Virus record (IMG/VR): IMGVR_UViG_3300037502_002467
Coordinates: 1-28,352 of that record
DNA: 28,352 bases
Reading direction: 5' to 3' (one strand)
Origin: a virus
Below, one piece after another: positions 1-7,390 of the stretch. The notes under the pieces are model-generated. The model made no database searches and had not been told where the DNA came from. It saw nothing but the letters and a program-made list of their open reading frames with translations. Position 1 is the first letter of the stretch; every line of letters starts with the position of its first letter. The position numbers were made by a program, and so were the translations under genes.

Positions 1-1750
1 AAACAGAATCTATTGCATCAATAAAATTATTTCTTTCACCATATATTGGTCCTGTTGGTATGTTTCTTGATTCTAACATTTCAATAGCATCAATCATCAT
101 TTTTTGTTTACTTAACCCTGGTAGTAGGTCACTAAATGCTAAAAGAAATCCTGGTACTTGCGGACCATTTTTCATGATTGTTGCTGTTTCTATTGTCTTA
201 AGAATCGTATCAAACAAATCATCACAACTTTTTATATTAGTATTTTTTACATTTTTTAATATTTGAAAAATTGCTGTCAATATTGTAACATATCTTTTGT
301 ACTTACTTTTCAATATTTTTGTAATAACAAGTCTAATAAAAATCATTAATTCACCTTTAATTCTCGACCAAAATTCTGTAATAAATTTCCAAAATAAATC
401 TCTTATTATATAATAAAATAATTTTGACAATTTTCTCATCATGACTTTTACATCTAAAACCTCTTCTGTTATAGATTTAAAAATTTTATATACAATAATA
501 ATTGGTAAAAATAATTTTGGTGATAATATTGTTGCAACTAATGCTTTAGGTAAATTTTTTATAAAGGAATTAAGTATTGACAACGTAAATTGTGATGAAG
601 GAATTGATTTATCAGATTGTTCATAAGCATCGTTTGCTGATTTTTCAATTGTTTCATTAACTAAATCATTTAATGTTTTTTTCCCACTCAAATAAACAAA
701 ATCTTCAATTATTGAAGGATTAGTTATAGCTTGAAAATTGTTACAATCAATAAAATTTAGTAATTTTTTTATTCTTAAATTTTCGGAATCAAAATCTACC
801 TCATCAACATCATCAAAATCAAAATAGAATTCAAAAGATTCTTCACTTTCATCAATTAAATCTGTTGGATTTTGTTTTTTTATATCTGATCTATCGTTTG
901 TTGTTCCACATACAGCAAATAGTTTATTCAATAATCTGTCTAAATTATTTAGACCAATATTGAATTGTAATGTTTCACTACCATCTCCTTGTATTGTTAA
1001 TAGCATTGCTGTTTTTGTTATGCCTGATATATCTGGTAATTCAATTGATGAAAAATAATCATCAAAAAATTGATTGACACTTAAACTACCAAAATTCAAT
1101 AAATCAGATATCTCAAACTCTTGGTTAGTTGCATCCCAATTAATGGAGAATAAAGTCCCGCCACCATTTTTCAAAAAATCATATTGGTTTCCACTAAATG
1201 TATTATATAAATTCCTATTAACTTTTTCTTTTTTTATATCAGGTGTTTGTGGTTCGTATATAATTTTTCCAATATTAGCGTCAGGAGAAATTGAAAATAT
1301 ATCAAGAAAATCAATTTCTTTTGGTTTTATTTTTATAGAATTTATCGGTATTGTAGAATTTGAACCACAAATTCCATCACCAGCAAAAAAAACTTTAACA
1401 ATATTTTCTTGTAAAATTCTTTTACTATCTTTAACTGTAACATCTAAAGATTCTAAAGCGTATCTTTTAATTTTTTGTTTAACAATATTTTTATCTAAAC
1501 TTGCTCTACGATTTTCTGCATCAACAAAAGTTTCTACAATTTCAATTAATTCTGAAAATATATCTTTTTTATTTTTTCTTTTCTTTTTTCTTTTGTCTAT
1601 GAATGAATCTAATTTTTTACCAAATAGTTTATCAGTTGATGGTAAATCTTGTAGATACCTATCATATATATCATCGGCAATATTCTTGTCATCATCTAAA
1701 CTATTTCTTATTGCGTTTAGTTTTGATTTTATTTCTCTATTCTTCCTCAT
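1..1750 (-). CDS. Large hypothetical phage protein, C-terminus beyond left edge
   Basis: I translated the minus strand from the ATG at 1750 and found an open frame of 583 codons that is still open at the window edge. The N-terminus is highly charged, with a Lys/Arg-rich run near residues 50-65. The middle is acidic (DFDDVDE). A hydrophobic and basic stretch (LPKALVATILSPKLFLPIII and after) follows, then Lys/Phe/Trp-rich helices that look amphipathic or membrane-associated. I recognise no catalytic motif. Its ATG shares one base with the TAA of the upstream gene (TAATG), so the two are probably translationally coupled. Size and position downstream of the late sigma factor suggest a virion or tail-associated protein, but that is an inference. 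The plus-strand frames here are shadows. Confidence 0.8.
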   Translation of the reverse strand, partial: MRKNREIKSKLNAIRNSLDDDKNIADDIYDRYLQDLPSTDKLFGKKLDSFIDKRKKKRKNKKDIFSELIEIVETFVDAENRRASLDKNIVKQKIKRYALESLDVTVKDSKRILQENIVKVFFAGDGICGSNSTIPINSIKIKPKEIDFLDIFSISPDANIGKIIYEPQTPDIKKEKVNRNLYNTFSGNQYDFLKNGGGTLFSINWDATNQEFEISDLLNFGSLSVNQFFDDYFSSIELPDISGITKTAMLLTIQGDGSETLQFNIGLNNLDRLLNKLFAVCGTTNDRSDIKKQNPTDLIDESEESFEFYFDFDDVDEVDFDSENLRIKKLLNFIDCNNFQAITNPSIIEDFVYLSGKKTLNDLVNETIEKSANDAYEQSDKSIPSSQFTLSILNSFIKNLPKALVATILSPKLFLPIIIVYKIFKSITEEVLDVKVMMRKLSKLFYYIIRDLFWKFITEFWSRIKGELMIFIRLVITKILKSKYKRYVTILTAIFQILKNVKNTNIKSCDDLFDTILKTIETATIMKNGPQVPGFLLAFSDLLPGLSKQKMMIDAIEMLESRNIPTGPIYGERNNFIDAIDSV

Positions 1751-2133
1751 TATAATTTGTAATTTGCATTACTTTGGGTTTTGTCGTCCTTGTCTTCAAC
1801 TAATCTATCAAGCAATTCTCTTTCTTCTTCTGTTAAATTCAACTTACCAATAGGCATACTTTTACCTCCAGAACCTTGTGTTTGTTTCAATAAAAGACCT
1901 TGAAGTTTTACTAATGATATTTTTTTCTCTGTACATTCGTTCATAATTTTTTGTTGTTCTTTAATCACAGGACCAATCATACTCATATCTTCTTGGTCTT
2001 TCATAAAAGACAACATTTTTTTCATAATCATTGACGCATAATTTTTTTGCTCAACAATATCATTGTATATTTCTTGCATTAATGCTAATGCGGAATCTAC
2101 CTCTAATGTGATTAAATTTTTTTTCTCTTTCAT
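1750..2133 (-). CDS. Small coiled-coil hypothetical protein
   Basis: This is a 127-residue, mostly helical, charged protein. Residues 10-85 contain heptad-like hydrophobic spacing rich in Met, Ile and Leu. A short Gly/Ser linker (QGSGGKS) follows, then an acidic helix (LTEEERELLDRLVED). No enzyme motif is visible. It lies 14 bases downstream of the late sigma factor gene, and its stop overlaps the next start by one base, so it belongs to the same minus-strand operon. A small acidic helical protein next to a gp55-like sigma could be a co-activator in the manner of T4 gp33, but no sequence similarity was seen and the idea is speculative. It could equally be a scaffold or chaperone. Confidence 0.75.
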   Translation of the reverse strand: MKEKKNLITLEVDSALALMQEIYNDIVEQKNYASMIMKKMLSFMKDQEDMSMIGPVIKEQQKIMNECTEKKISLVKLQGLLLKQTQGSGGKSMPIGKLNLTEEERELLDRLVEDKDDKTQSNANYKL

Positions 2134-2147
2134 ACTAATAAATAGAT

Positions 2148-2846
2148 TTATTCTAAAAATGTTTTCATGATACCATCGTACATCTTTTTAAATTTTTTCA
2201 TAGATATTCTGATTTCTTTGGTACTTAATGAAGTCATTTCTCTAATTGATAATAATATTAAATTTTTATTGAATTTATTACCATTACCAATTTGAAATAT
2301 CTTGTCAAAATTATTAAAAATTTCAAGTAAAGAATAACCTAACTTTTTCTCATTTTCGGTTAAATCTTCATTTTCCATGAAGTTTTCTAAGTCGATTACC
2401 AATTTTATGATAACATCTCTATAATCTAATTGATAATCATCTATTACATATGACAATTCAACACTATCTTCAATATCAGAAGAAATATCTTCGTAAGAAA
2501 CATTCCGATTATTATCTTTATTATCTCTTTGAATTGCACCCATTAAGTAATTCTTACATATTGTCCCAAAGTAAGAATAGGCTTTATGGTTTTTTGTATG
2601 ATCAAATTTATTGATTTTAGTAATCAAAAATGACATAGTGTCAGTATGTATATCTTGAAAATCTAAATCTTTTCTATATAATTTATACCGTCGAATAATA
2701 CTTTCGACCATTATTATTAGGGGTTCTCTTAAATATTCATTGAATATCTTATTCTTTTCTGTCTCGGAATCAGATTCTAAATATCTTATTACCGCTTGTT
2801 CTTGAGCATCCCCAAAATAAATTTTTTGGGTTCTCTTTCTTGGCAT
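2148..2846 (-). CDS. 55: T4 gp55-like late-transcription sigma factor
   Basis: The protein is predicted to bind host RNA polymerase and direct it to phage late promoters. Its 232 residues (T4 gp55 has 185) carry a reduced sigma-70 region 2. Helices at about 40-60 (EPLIIMVESIIRRY) are followed by an aromatic/basic segment at 89-110 (AYSYFGTICKNYLMGAIQR) that matches the region 2 core helix and promoter-melting stretch of phage and ECF-like sigmas, and then NRNVSYED. The C-terminal helix (residues 205-230) ends in hydrophobic residues (MKTFLE), as expected if it contacts a clamp or co-activator. The ATG directly abuts the stop of the glycosyltransferase upstream (TAAATG). Candidate targets are the TATAAATA-type octamers in the divergent regions of this window. 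The sigma assignment is firm; gp55 orthology is likely. Confidence 0.85.
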   Translation of the reverse strand: MPRKRTQKIYFGDAQEQAVIRYLESDSETEKNKIFNEYLREPLIIMVESIIRRYKLYRKDLDFQDIHTDTMSFLITKINKFDHTKNHKAYSYFGTICKNYLMGAIQRDNKDNNRNVSYEDISSDIEDSVELSYVIDDYQLDYRDVIIKLVIDLENFMENEDLTENEKKLGYSLLEIFNNFDKIFQIGNGNKFNKNLILLSIREMTSLSTKEIRISMKKFKKMYDGIMKTFLE

Positions 2847-3632
2847 TTAATTTTCTACATAATTTATATCTCGCTTATTTTTGAAAAAGAATTCACGTTT
2901 TGCTGCATCAATCCAAAATGATGCCTCATTCTCACTTAATAAAAATTCGGGTTGATTTTTGTAGTTCCAAAACAAAGAGTCTTCTCTAAAATTTACATGT
3001 TGATATCCCACTCTTGGTACTGTCATAATTTTAACATCATTATATGTGAGTCGTAAAAATAATTCATACCCAAAAGTTAGTTTTATGTTGTCTTTTAATA
3101 AACCATTGTCAATAATCACTTTAGTTTTATATAACCCACCACTTATTTGGTAATTTTGATATTCTAACAAAACTTCGTTTTCTAAAAATCCTTGTTTTTC
3201 ACTAAAACCATATGCCCAAACAGATTCGTTGGTGAAACTGATGAATTCGCCTTCGCTATTGATATCTTTTACTATAGGTAAAAATACAGATACTTCAGGA
3301 TATGCTTGAATGTATTCATTCATGGATGTCAACCAAATTTGTTTGTATTCATCATCAACTTCTAATATTGAAAACCATTCAGTATCACAATTAGTAATTC
3401 CTAAATTTACTAAACTACAAAAATCTGTCATTTTATTAGATGTGATAATTTTTGTTTCAATATTAGCACTTGTTGCTTGTTTTGAAATTTCTTTTTCAAT
3501 TTCATTAGGACAAACAATTAATAGTTTTACATCATTATGAAAAGTAGAAATAGATGATATAGCATTTTCCATCATTTTTGAATAATCTTCATCAAATTTG
3601 TGTATAGGTAAAATAATACTTATATTTTTCAT
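2847..3632 (-). CDS. Family 2-like (GT-A) glycosyltransferase
   Basis: The 261-residue protein begins with the classic GT2 strand and loop (ISIILPIHKFDEDYSKM). It then has a nucleotide-sugar-binding region with an NxG-like turn (SLVNLGITNCDTEW, residues 73-86) and an acidic metal-site motif in FSILEVDDEY (D93, D94, the DXD position). Aromatic residues in the C-terminal half (ENEASFWIDAAKREFFF) may contact the acceptor. The start overlaps the stop of the next upstream gene by four bases (ATGA). Unusually for this window, an AGGAGG run sits 7 bases before the ATG, within the last codons of the upstream gene. The acceptor could be modified phage DNA, a virion protein or a host polysaccharide; the sequence does not decide. 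Confidence 0.85.
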   Translation of the reverse strand: MKNISIILPIHKFDEDYSKMMENAISSISTFHNDVKLLIVCPNEIEKEISKQATSANIETKIITSNKMTDFCSLVNLGITNCDTEWFSILEVDDEYKQIWLTSMNEYIQAYPEVSVFLPIVKDINSEGEFISFTNESVWAYGFSEKQGFLENEVLLEYQNYQISGGLYKTKVIIDNGLLKDNIKLTFGYELFLRLTYNDVKIMTVPRVGYQHVNFREDSLFWNYKNQPEFLLSENEASFWIDAAKREFFFKNKRDINYVEN

Positions 3633-4708
3633 TGAGTGACCTCCTCTTGTTTTAATTTATCAATAGCTGATTTAATTTTTTCTAATCTATTTTTTTGATA
3701 TGAATTGAATACTGAAATTATATTGTTTTCAGTAATTTCTTTAGAATATGGTAACAATGTTTCTTTCATTTTATCTTTAACTTCTTGAGTCAATTCAATA
3801 CCTTCAAGCCAAGCAATAATATACGTTGATAAGATATCAACAATTTTATTTGAATCGTATGTCCACATTCCATTTTCAGTAAGCCAATCTGGTTCTGTGT
3901 TTGGAATTTTACCGACAATAGGAACACCACATTTCATTGATTCCAAAGGAAAAGTACCAAATGTTGATTCATCGTCTACCCAAACAGATACCATGCATTC
4001 AGAGAGGGCATCCGCAAAATCATTATATGGTAAATTAACCAAATCTTTAAATGTCACCCACCTTAAATGAGGATTTTTTAAATAAAATTCTGAAATTATT
4101 TTTCTATTAACCACCCTATCTCGACATAAAATTGCAATATATGGTTTAATTGGCATCTCAGTTTTCTTGAAGTTGTCACCAATTATTGGTGGAATAATCG
4201 CAACATTTGTCCTTGGGAAATATTCTAAAATATATTCTTTTGTTTTTTCTGTTGTTGTAATAGCATGATAAAATCCATAATCAGCCCACTTACTTCCAAT
4301 AGGTAGTGATTCAAATATATAATCTTTTTGTTGTACTAACATTACTTTTGTACACTTGACATTTGAAAGTTGTTGTAAAACATTAGAATATAATTCTGGT
4401 ACTACTAAAACGTCTTCAACTTTTACTTGTATTTTATCTTCTTTTATTGAAACAACTTCTAATTCATTATACAAATCACCCAACCAGCCTTGCACACCCA
4501 TGTACGATTGGTCTTCAACTAAAATTTTAGAATTAAATCCATTCTTTTTTAGTGTTAAAGCAATATCATAGATATGCTTTATCGATGCTCTTGGGTTATT
4601 TTTTGTGTCGTATGTCAAAAAATAAATCACGTTTTCATTGTTATGCAATGACATAAGTGATGATTCTAACTTTTCTATGTTCTCTTGATTTTTATTCATC
4701 ATCTTCAA
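3629..4708 (-). CDS. GT-B fold glycosyltransferase
   Basis: The 359-residue protein has two Rossmann-like halves. The N-terminal half (residues 25-170) starts with NVIYFLTYDTKNNPRAS and resembles acceptor-binding domains of GT4-type enzymes. The C-terminal half (from about 190) contains the donor-binding signature TFGTFPLESMKCGVPIVG at 249-266, in which E255 matches the first Glu of the EX7E-like motif. A charged helical tail (residues 335-359) ends in Gln/Glu-rich sequence. It overlaps the upstream small gene by 17 bases and the downstream GT-A gene by 4, so the two glycosyltransferases are very probably co-translated and may act in sequence on one acceptor. MKM and a later MN are both possible starts; the first is used here. 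Confidence 0.85.
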   Translation of the reverse strand: MKMMNKNQENIEKLESSLMSLHNNENVIYFLTYDTKNNPRASIKHIYDIALTLKKNGFNSKILVEDQSYMGVQGWLGDLYNELEVVSIKEDKIQVKVEDVLVVPELYSNVLQQLSNVKCTKVMLVQQKDYIFESLPIGSKWADYGFYHAITTTEKTKEYILEYFPRTNVAIIPPIIGDNFKKTEMPIKPYIAILCRDRVVNRKIISEFYLKNPHLRWVTFKDLVNLPYNDFADALSECMVSVWVDDESTFGTFPLESMKCGVPIVGKIPNTEPDWLTENGMWTYDSNKIVDILSTYIIAWLEGIELTQEVKDKMKETLLPYSKEITENNIISVFNSYQKNRLEKIKSAIDKLKQEEVTQ

Positions 4709-5000
4709 CTAATATATTATATTTTATTAATGTATTAAAAGCAATTTTTAATGATATATTTTTATCAGACAATGCAAAAATTCCAATTTCATTGTCATCG
4801 TCACCATCTTGAAATTCATTCAATACGCGATCTAAACACATTTTTATTACTTCGTATTTGAATATATTAACTTCTATTGTTGTTTTAATTGTACCATCTT
4901 CATTTTTTTCTTCTTGATTTTCATCAGTAGTAATTAATGCACATTTATCAACAATACCTTCAACATCTATGTAGTAGGATTTTCCGAAAATTTTGACCAT
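4692..5000 (-). CDS. Small acidic hypothetical protein
   Basis: This 102-residue protein has a beta-rich N-terminus (MVKIFGKSYYIDVEGIVDKC), an acidic loop (DENQEEKNEDG), then a strand and helices (KYEVIKMCLDRVLNEFQD). It ends in an acidic tail (VEDDE). I do not recognise the family and see no catalytic motif. It overlaps the HAD-like gene upstream by 34 bases and the glycosyltransferase downstream by 17 bases, so it is embedded in a translationally coupled operon. That tight placement and the normal codon use argue it is real. A role linked to the neighbouring glycosyltransferases or the HAD-like protein is possible but unsupported by sequence. Confidence 0.7.
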   Translation of the reverse strand: MVKIFGKSYYIDVEGIVDKCALITTDENQEEKNEDGTIKTTIEVNIFKYEVIKMCLDRVLNEFQDGDDDNEIGIFALSDKNISLKIAFNTLIKYNILVEDDE

Positions 5001-5569
5001 AATTCTTTTATTTCTGATAATTTAGATATTTCTTCTTTACAAGTAAAGAATTTATTATAATTGGTATTGAATTTTATTGGTGTTTTAGCTTTATTATGTT
5101 GAATGATGTCAATATTATCACTTATCCACATGTCGCATTGATCCCAACATTTACCAATATCTTCATTTTTTATAAATCTAATATTGTTACCTAAAAAACC
5201 ATTTTTAGATAAAAAGAATAACGTTGCTGGTTTGGCTTTACCTACTTCATTTAATCCAATAATCGTAAAATTATGTTCTGAGTTTTCAAATATCATTTTA
5301 TTTAATTCGGTAAAAGCATTTGAATAACTTAATCCAGCATGTCCAAAAATTTCTATGGGGTATTCGATAAAAAGAAAAAACTCGTACTCTTCAATAGATT
5401 GAAAAGCATACGAGTTTAATAAGTTATTGTTTTGAATTTGGTCTGTTATTTTATATTCAAAATTGTTTTCATTTTCAAATTCACTATCAAAGAATGAATC
5501 TTTGTAATGATAGTCAAATTTTTGTATGAAATTTCTTAATACACCATCAATACTAATAAAAATCTCCAT
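4967..5569 (-). CDS. HAD-like phosphatase/nucleotidase-like protein with altered nucleophile
   Basis: The N-terminus (MEIFISIDGVLRNF) has the shape of HAD motif I (hhhhDxDGx), but the first Asp, which is the nucleophile, is replaced by Ser6; the second acid, D8, is kept. Further matches are a strand ending in TIIGLNE (motif II position), K111/K113 before a hydrophobic strand (KPATLFFLSKNG, motif III position) and CDMWISDN (D146, D151, motif IV position). At 200 residues it fits small phage 5'-deoxynucleotidase-like HAD proteins. The lost nucleophile suggests it is catalytically inactive or mechanistically altered. The ATG lies inside the 3' arm of a hairpin that follows phoH. It overlaps the next gene by 34 bases. 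Confidence 0.6.
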   Translation of the reverse strand: MEIFISIDGVLRNFIQKFDYHYKDSFFDSEFENENNFEYKITDQIQNNNLLNSYAFQSIEEYEFFLFIEYPIEIFGHAGLSYSNAFTELNKMIFENSEHNFTIIGLNEVGKAKPATLFFLSKNGFLGNNIRFIKNEDIGKCWDQCDMWISDNIDIIQHNKAKTPIKFNTNYNKFFTCKEEISKLSEIKELWSKFSENPTT

Positions 5570-5591
5570 GTATTAAATATAACACATGGAG
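5564..5591 (-). terminator. Hairpin after phoH that contains the next start codon
   Basis: Perfect 8-base arms (CTCCATGT at 5564-5571 and ACATGGAG at 5584-5591) enclose a 12-base AT-rich loop. Read on the minus strand the 3' arm is followed by ATTTTTATT, so it can act as a weak intrinsic terminator for phoH. The same arm holds the ATG (5569-5567) of the HAD-like gene, so the fold would also hide that start codon. Whether it stops transcription, gates translation or both is an inference. Confidence 0.5.
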
Positions 5592-5613
5592 ATTTAAAAA
5601 TAAATGATAAATA

Positions 5614-6330
5614 TCAATCGTATCTATGTAAAATTTCAGTAATCAAAGGGTTTCTAACAATATCCTTTGGATTCTTAAATTCATATATACCGATATTCGG
5701 AAGACCTTCCATTCTTTTTTTCGCATCGTACAATCCAGAGTGTTCGATATTTTTAAATTTATCCGATTGTTCCAAGTCGCCAGAAATGAAGAATTTAGAG
5801 TTAAAACCAATCCTTGTCAATAACAACTTCATTTGACCAATGGTGGAGTTCTGTGCCTCTTCAAATATCAAAATTGAATTATCTACGTTCCAACCACGCA
5901 TGTATGCAAGAGCAGCAACTTCAATAAACTCTTCATTCTTCAATCTTTCCCTTGCTTGTTTACCTATAATCTTGTTTAAAAGATAATAGGACGGAAAGAT
6001 ATAAGGGTCGAGTTTTTGCTCTAAGTCACCAGGTAGACTACCCAATTTCTCTTCTGCTTCTACTGCTGGTCTCACAATGATAATCTTCTCGTATTTGTTT
6101 TTATCATCATGAAGTAAGTCTATTGCTTTTTTCATTGCAATATATGACTTACCTACCCCTGCTGGACCAATACAAATTGTTATTTCATTTTCACCCAATA
6201 TATCCCAATATTCTTTTTGGGAGTTTGTTAAAAATTTCTCTTTTGGTTTTTTTATTATTTCTCTAATTCTTTCTTTATTTGGTGTTCTTTTTTCCTCTTC
6301 CGCTGTTACTACTCTAGTTTTTGTTCTCAA
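5614..6330 (-). CDS. phoH: PhoH-like ATPase
   Basis: A P-loop protein of the PhoH family, common in marine and other T4-like phages; its biological role in phages is not settled. Visible motifs in its 238 residues are Walker A GPAGVGKS (55-62), the PhoH hallmark VRPAVEAEEKLGSLPGD (86-102), Walker B ILIFEEAQN (153-161) and the sensor-like ISGDLEQSD (182-190). The first in-frame ATG is just after Walker A and so cannot be the start. The chosen start is TTG at 6330-6328, with an in-frame stop 12 bases (four codons) further upstream. The basic N-terminal 40 residues are an extension. It sits 39 bases after dUTPase in the same direction and is followed by a hairpin. Confidence 0.93.
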   Translation of the reverse strand: MRTKTRVVTAEEEKRTPNKERIREIIKKPKEKFLTNSQKEYWDILGENEITICIGPAGVGKSYIAMKKAIDLLHDDKNKYEKIIIVRPAVEAEEKLGSLPGDLEQKLDPYIFPSYYLLNKIIGKQARERLKNEEFIEVAALAYMRGWNVDNSILIFEEAQNSTIGQMKLLLTRIGFNSKFFISGDLEQSDKFKNIEHSGLYDAKKRMEGLPNIGIYEFKNPKDIVRNPLITEILHRYD

Positions 6331-6369
6331 GAAATAAAAAATTTATTATAAATTATTATATTATAAATA

Positions 6370-6936
6370 CTACAAACCTGTCGAACCGAATCCACCCGAA
6401 CCTCTATCTGTTTCAGATAATTCTTGTACTTCGTTAAATTTGACTTGAGGATATGGGATTATTATAATTTGAGCACCTCTATCCCCAACATCATATTTCA
6501 TACTATCTATACCATCTGTTTTTTTAAATGTTGCTTGTATTTCTCCTCTGTATCCACTATCTATAACACCAACACAATTTGACAATATCAAATCTTTATT
6601 TCTAACAGAAGAGCGTGGAAATATTAAACCAACGTAATTTTTAGGAATTTCCATAGCAATCCCAAAACCATAAGAAACACTAAATGTTGTATTTTCTATG
6701 ATACGTGTGATTGTCAAGTCCATACCAGCATCACCATCTTTCGAATAAGACGGAATTACAGCGTCTTTATGGAGTTTTTTGATATTAACATCGATAATGT
6801 TCTTTCTTGGGTTAAGTAGGTTCATTAAGCCGTCAATTTCACCCATAAAGGATGTTGACGTATCGTTATCATCCTCTAAAGTTGCATCAATCTCTTTTAA
6901 CTTTGTTAATAATTCTTCAATGTTTATGTTGTTCAT
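6370..6936 (-). CDS. dut: Trimeric dUTPase (dUTP diphosphatase)
   Basis: Hydrolyses dUTP to dUMP and pyrophosphate, keeping uracil out of DNA and supplying dUMP for dTMP synthesis. All five motifs of the trimeric family are present: DAGMDL (69-74), PRSS (107-110), GVIDSGYRG (123-131), a motif 4 region around DVGDRGAQ (149-156), and the C-terminal arm RGSGGFGSTG (178-187). The catalytic Asp in motif 3 and the uracil-binding turn are intact, so it should be active. At 188 residues it is about 45 longer than usual because of an acidic helical N-terminal extension (residues 1-48) of unknown role. It overlaps the upstream small gene by 20 bases. Confidence 0.95.
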   Translation of the reverse strand: MNNINIEELLTKLKEIDATLEDDNDTSTSFMGEIDGLMNLLNPRKNIIDVNIKKLHKDAVIPSYSKDGDAGMDLTITRIIENTTFSVSYGFGIAMEIPKNYVGLIFPRSSVRNKDLILSNCVGVIDSGYRGEIQATFKKTDGIDSMKYDVGDRGAQIIIIPYPQVKFNEVQELSETDRGSGGFGSTGL

Positions 6937-7150
6937 TTTCTGCTGATTTTGTTTTTAACCAAATATCTAATTTCTTAATTCTTTCTTTTAAATCATCATC
7001 TTGTGGACGTAAACAACACTCAATGAATACATCGGTAATTCTTTGTAGTTCAGCAAATGTTACTTTTACACCGATATGATTCACATATTCCAAAGCCATT
7101 TTGCTTTGTGATTGTCTGAGAATCTGAATGTCTCTGTTGTAAAATTCCAT
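6917..7150 (-). CDS. Small hypothetical protein
   Basis: A 77-residue protein predicted to be helical throughout, with N-terminal MEFYNRDIQILRQ and a charged second half (DDDLKERIKKLDIWLKTK). No known domain was recognised. It is three bases from the DUF4494-like gene upstream and overlaps dUTPase downstream by 20 bases, so it belongs to the same transcription unit. The overlap, strand and lack of a rival frame support it as a real gene. Small helical proteins beside nucleotide-metabolism genes in T4-like phages are often host-takeover or accessory factors, but nothing in this sequence identifies the role. Confidence 0.7.
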   Translation of the reverse strand: MEFYNRDIQILRQSQSKMALEYVNHIGVKVTFAELQRITDVFIECCLRPQDDDLKERIKKLDIWLKTKSAENEQHKH

Positions 7151-7153
7151 AAA

Positions 7154-7387
7154 TTATGCTTTGTAGTATTGTGGAGTATTTTGTTTGTCAATAACACATT
7201 CAACAGGAAATTTTACTATTGAAATACTTTCAGAAGAACGCATATCTTCTGCTCTGTATTTCGATGCCACAATTGTTGCCTCTTCAACTGACTCTGCCTC
7301 AATTAGATACTTTAATTTTTTGAGCCTTGGGTTTCCTTCTCTGTCCAATTGCTCTGTCTCGTAGCCGATTGTCACTAAATAATGCAT
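7154..7387 (-). CDS. DUF4494-like small protein
   Basis: The 77-residue protein has a beta-beta-alpha-beta pattern: a strand with charged ends (HYLVTIGYETEQLDREG), a second strand (KKLKYLIEAES), a helix (VEEATIVASKYRAE) and a final strand (ESISIVKFPVE). This layout, especially 'YLIEAESVEEAT', resembles DUF4494, a small domain known mainly from Bacteroidota and their phages. I assign this by pattern memory only. It has no catalytic motif and its function is unknown. It is four bases from the preceding GT4 gene and three from the following gene. If the match holds it is one of the better clues to a Bacteroidota host. Confidence 0.65.
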   Translation of the reverse strand: MHYLVTIGYETEQLDREGNPRLKKLKYLIEAESVEEATIVASKYRAEDMRSSESISIVKFPVECVIDKQNTPQYYKA

Positions 7388-7390
7388 AGT

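Noticed and set aside
1074-1853. Long plus-strand frame of 259 codons, and others at 60-266 and 441-626
   Set aside because: They run antisense to a 583-codon minus-strand frame with coherent protein-like composition. The plus translation is Phe/Ser/Leu-rich, as expected for a shadow of Lys/Glu-rich coding DNA.
6362-6369. TATAAATA on the plus strand
   Set aside because: It faces into antisense of dUTPase where all genes are on the minus strand, so it is probably a chance AT-rich match and shows the background of this motif.
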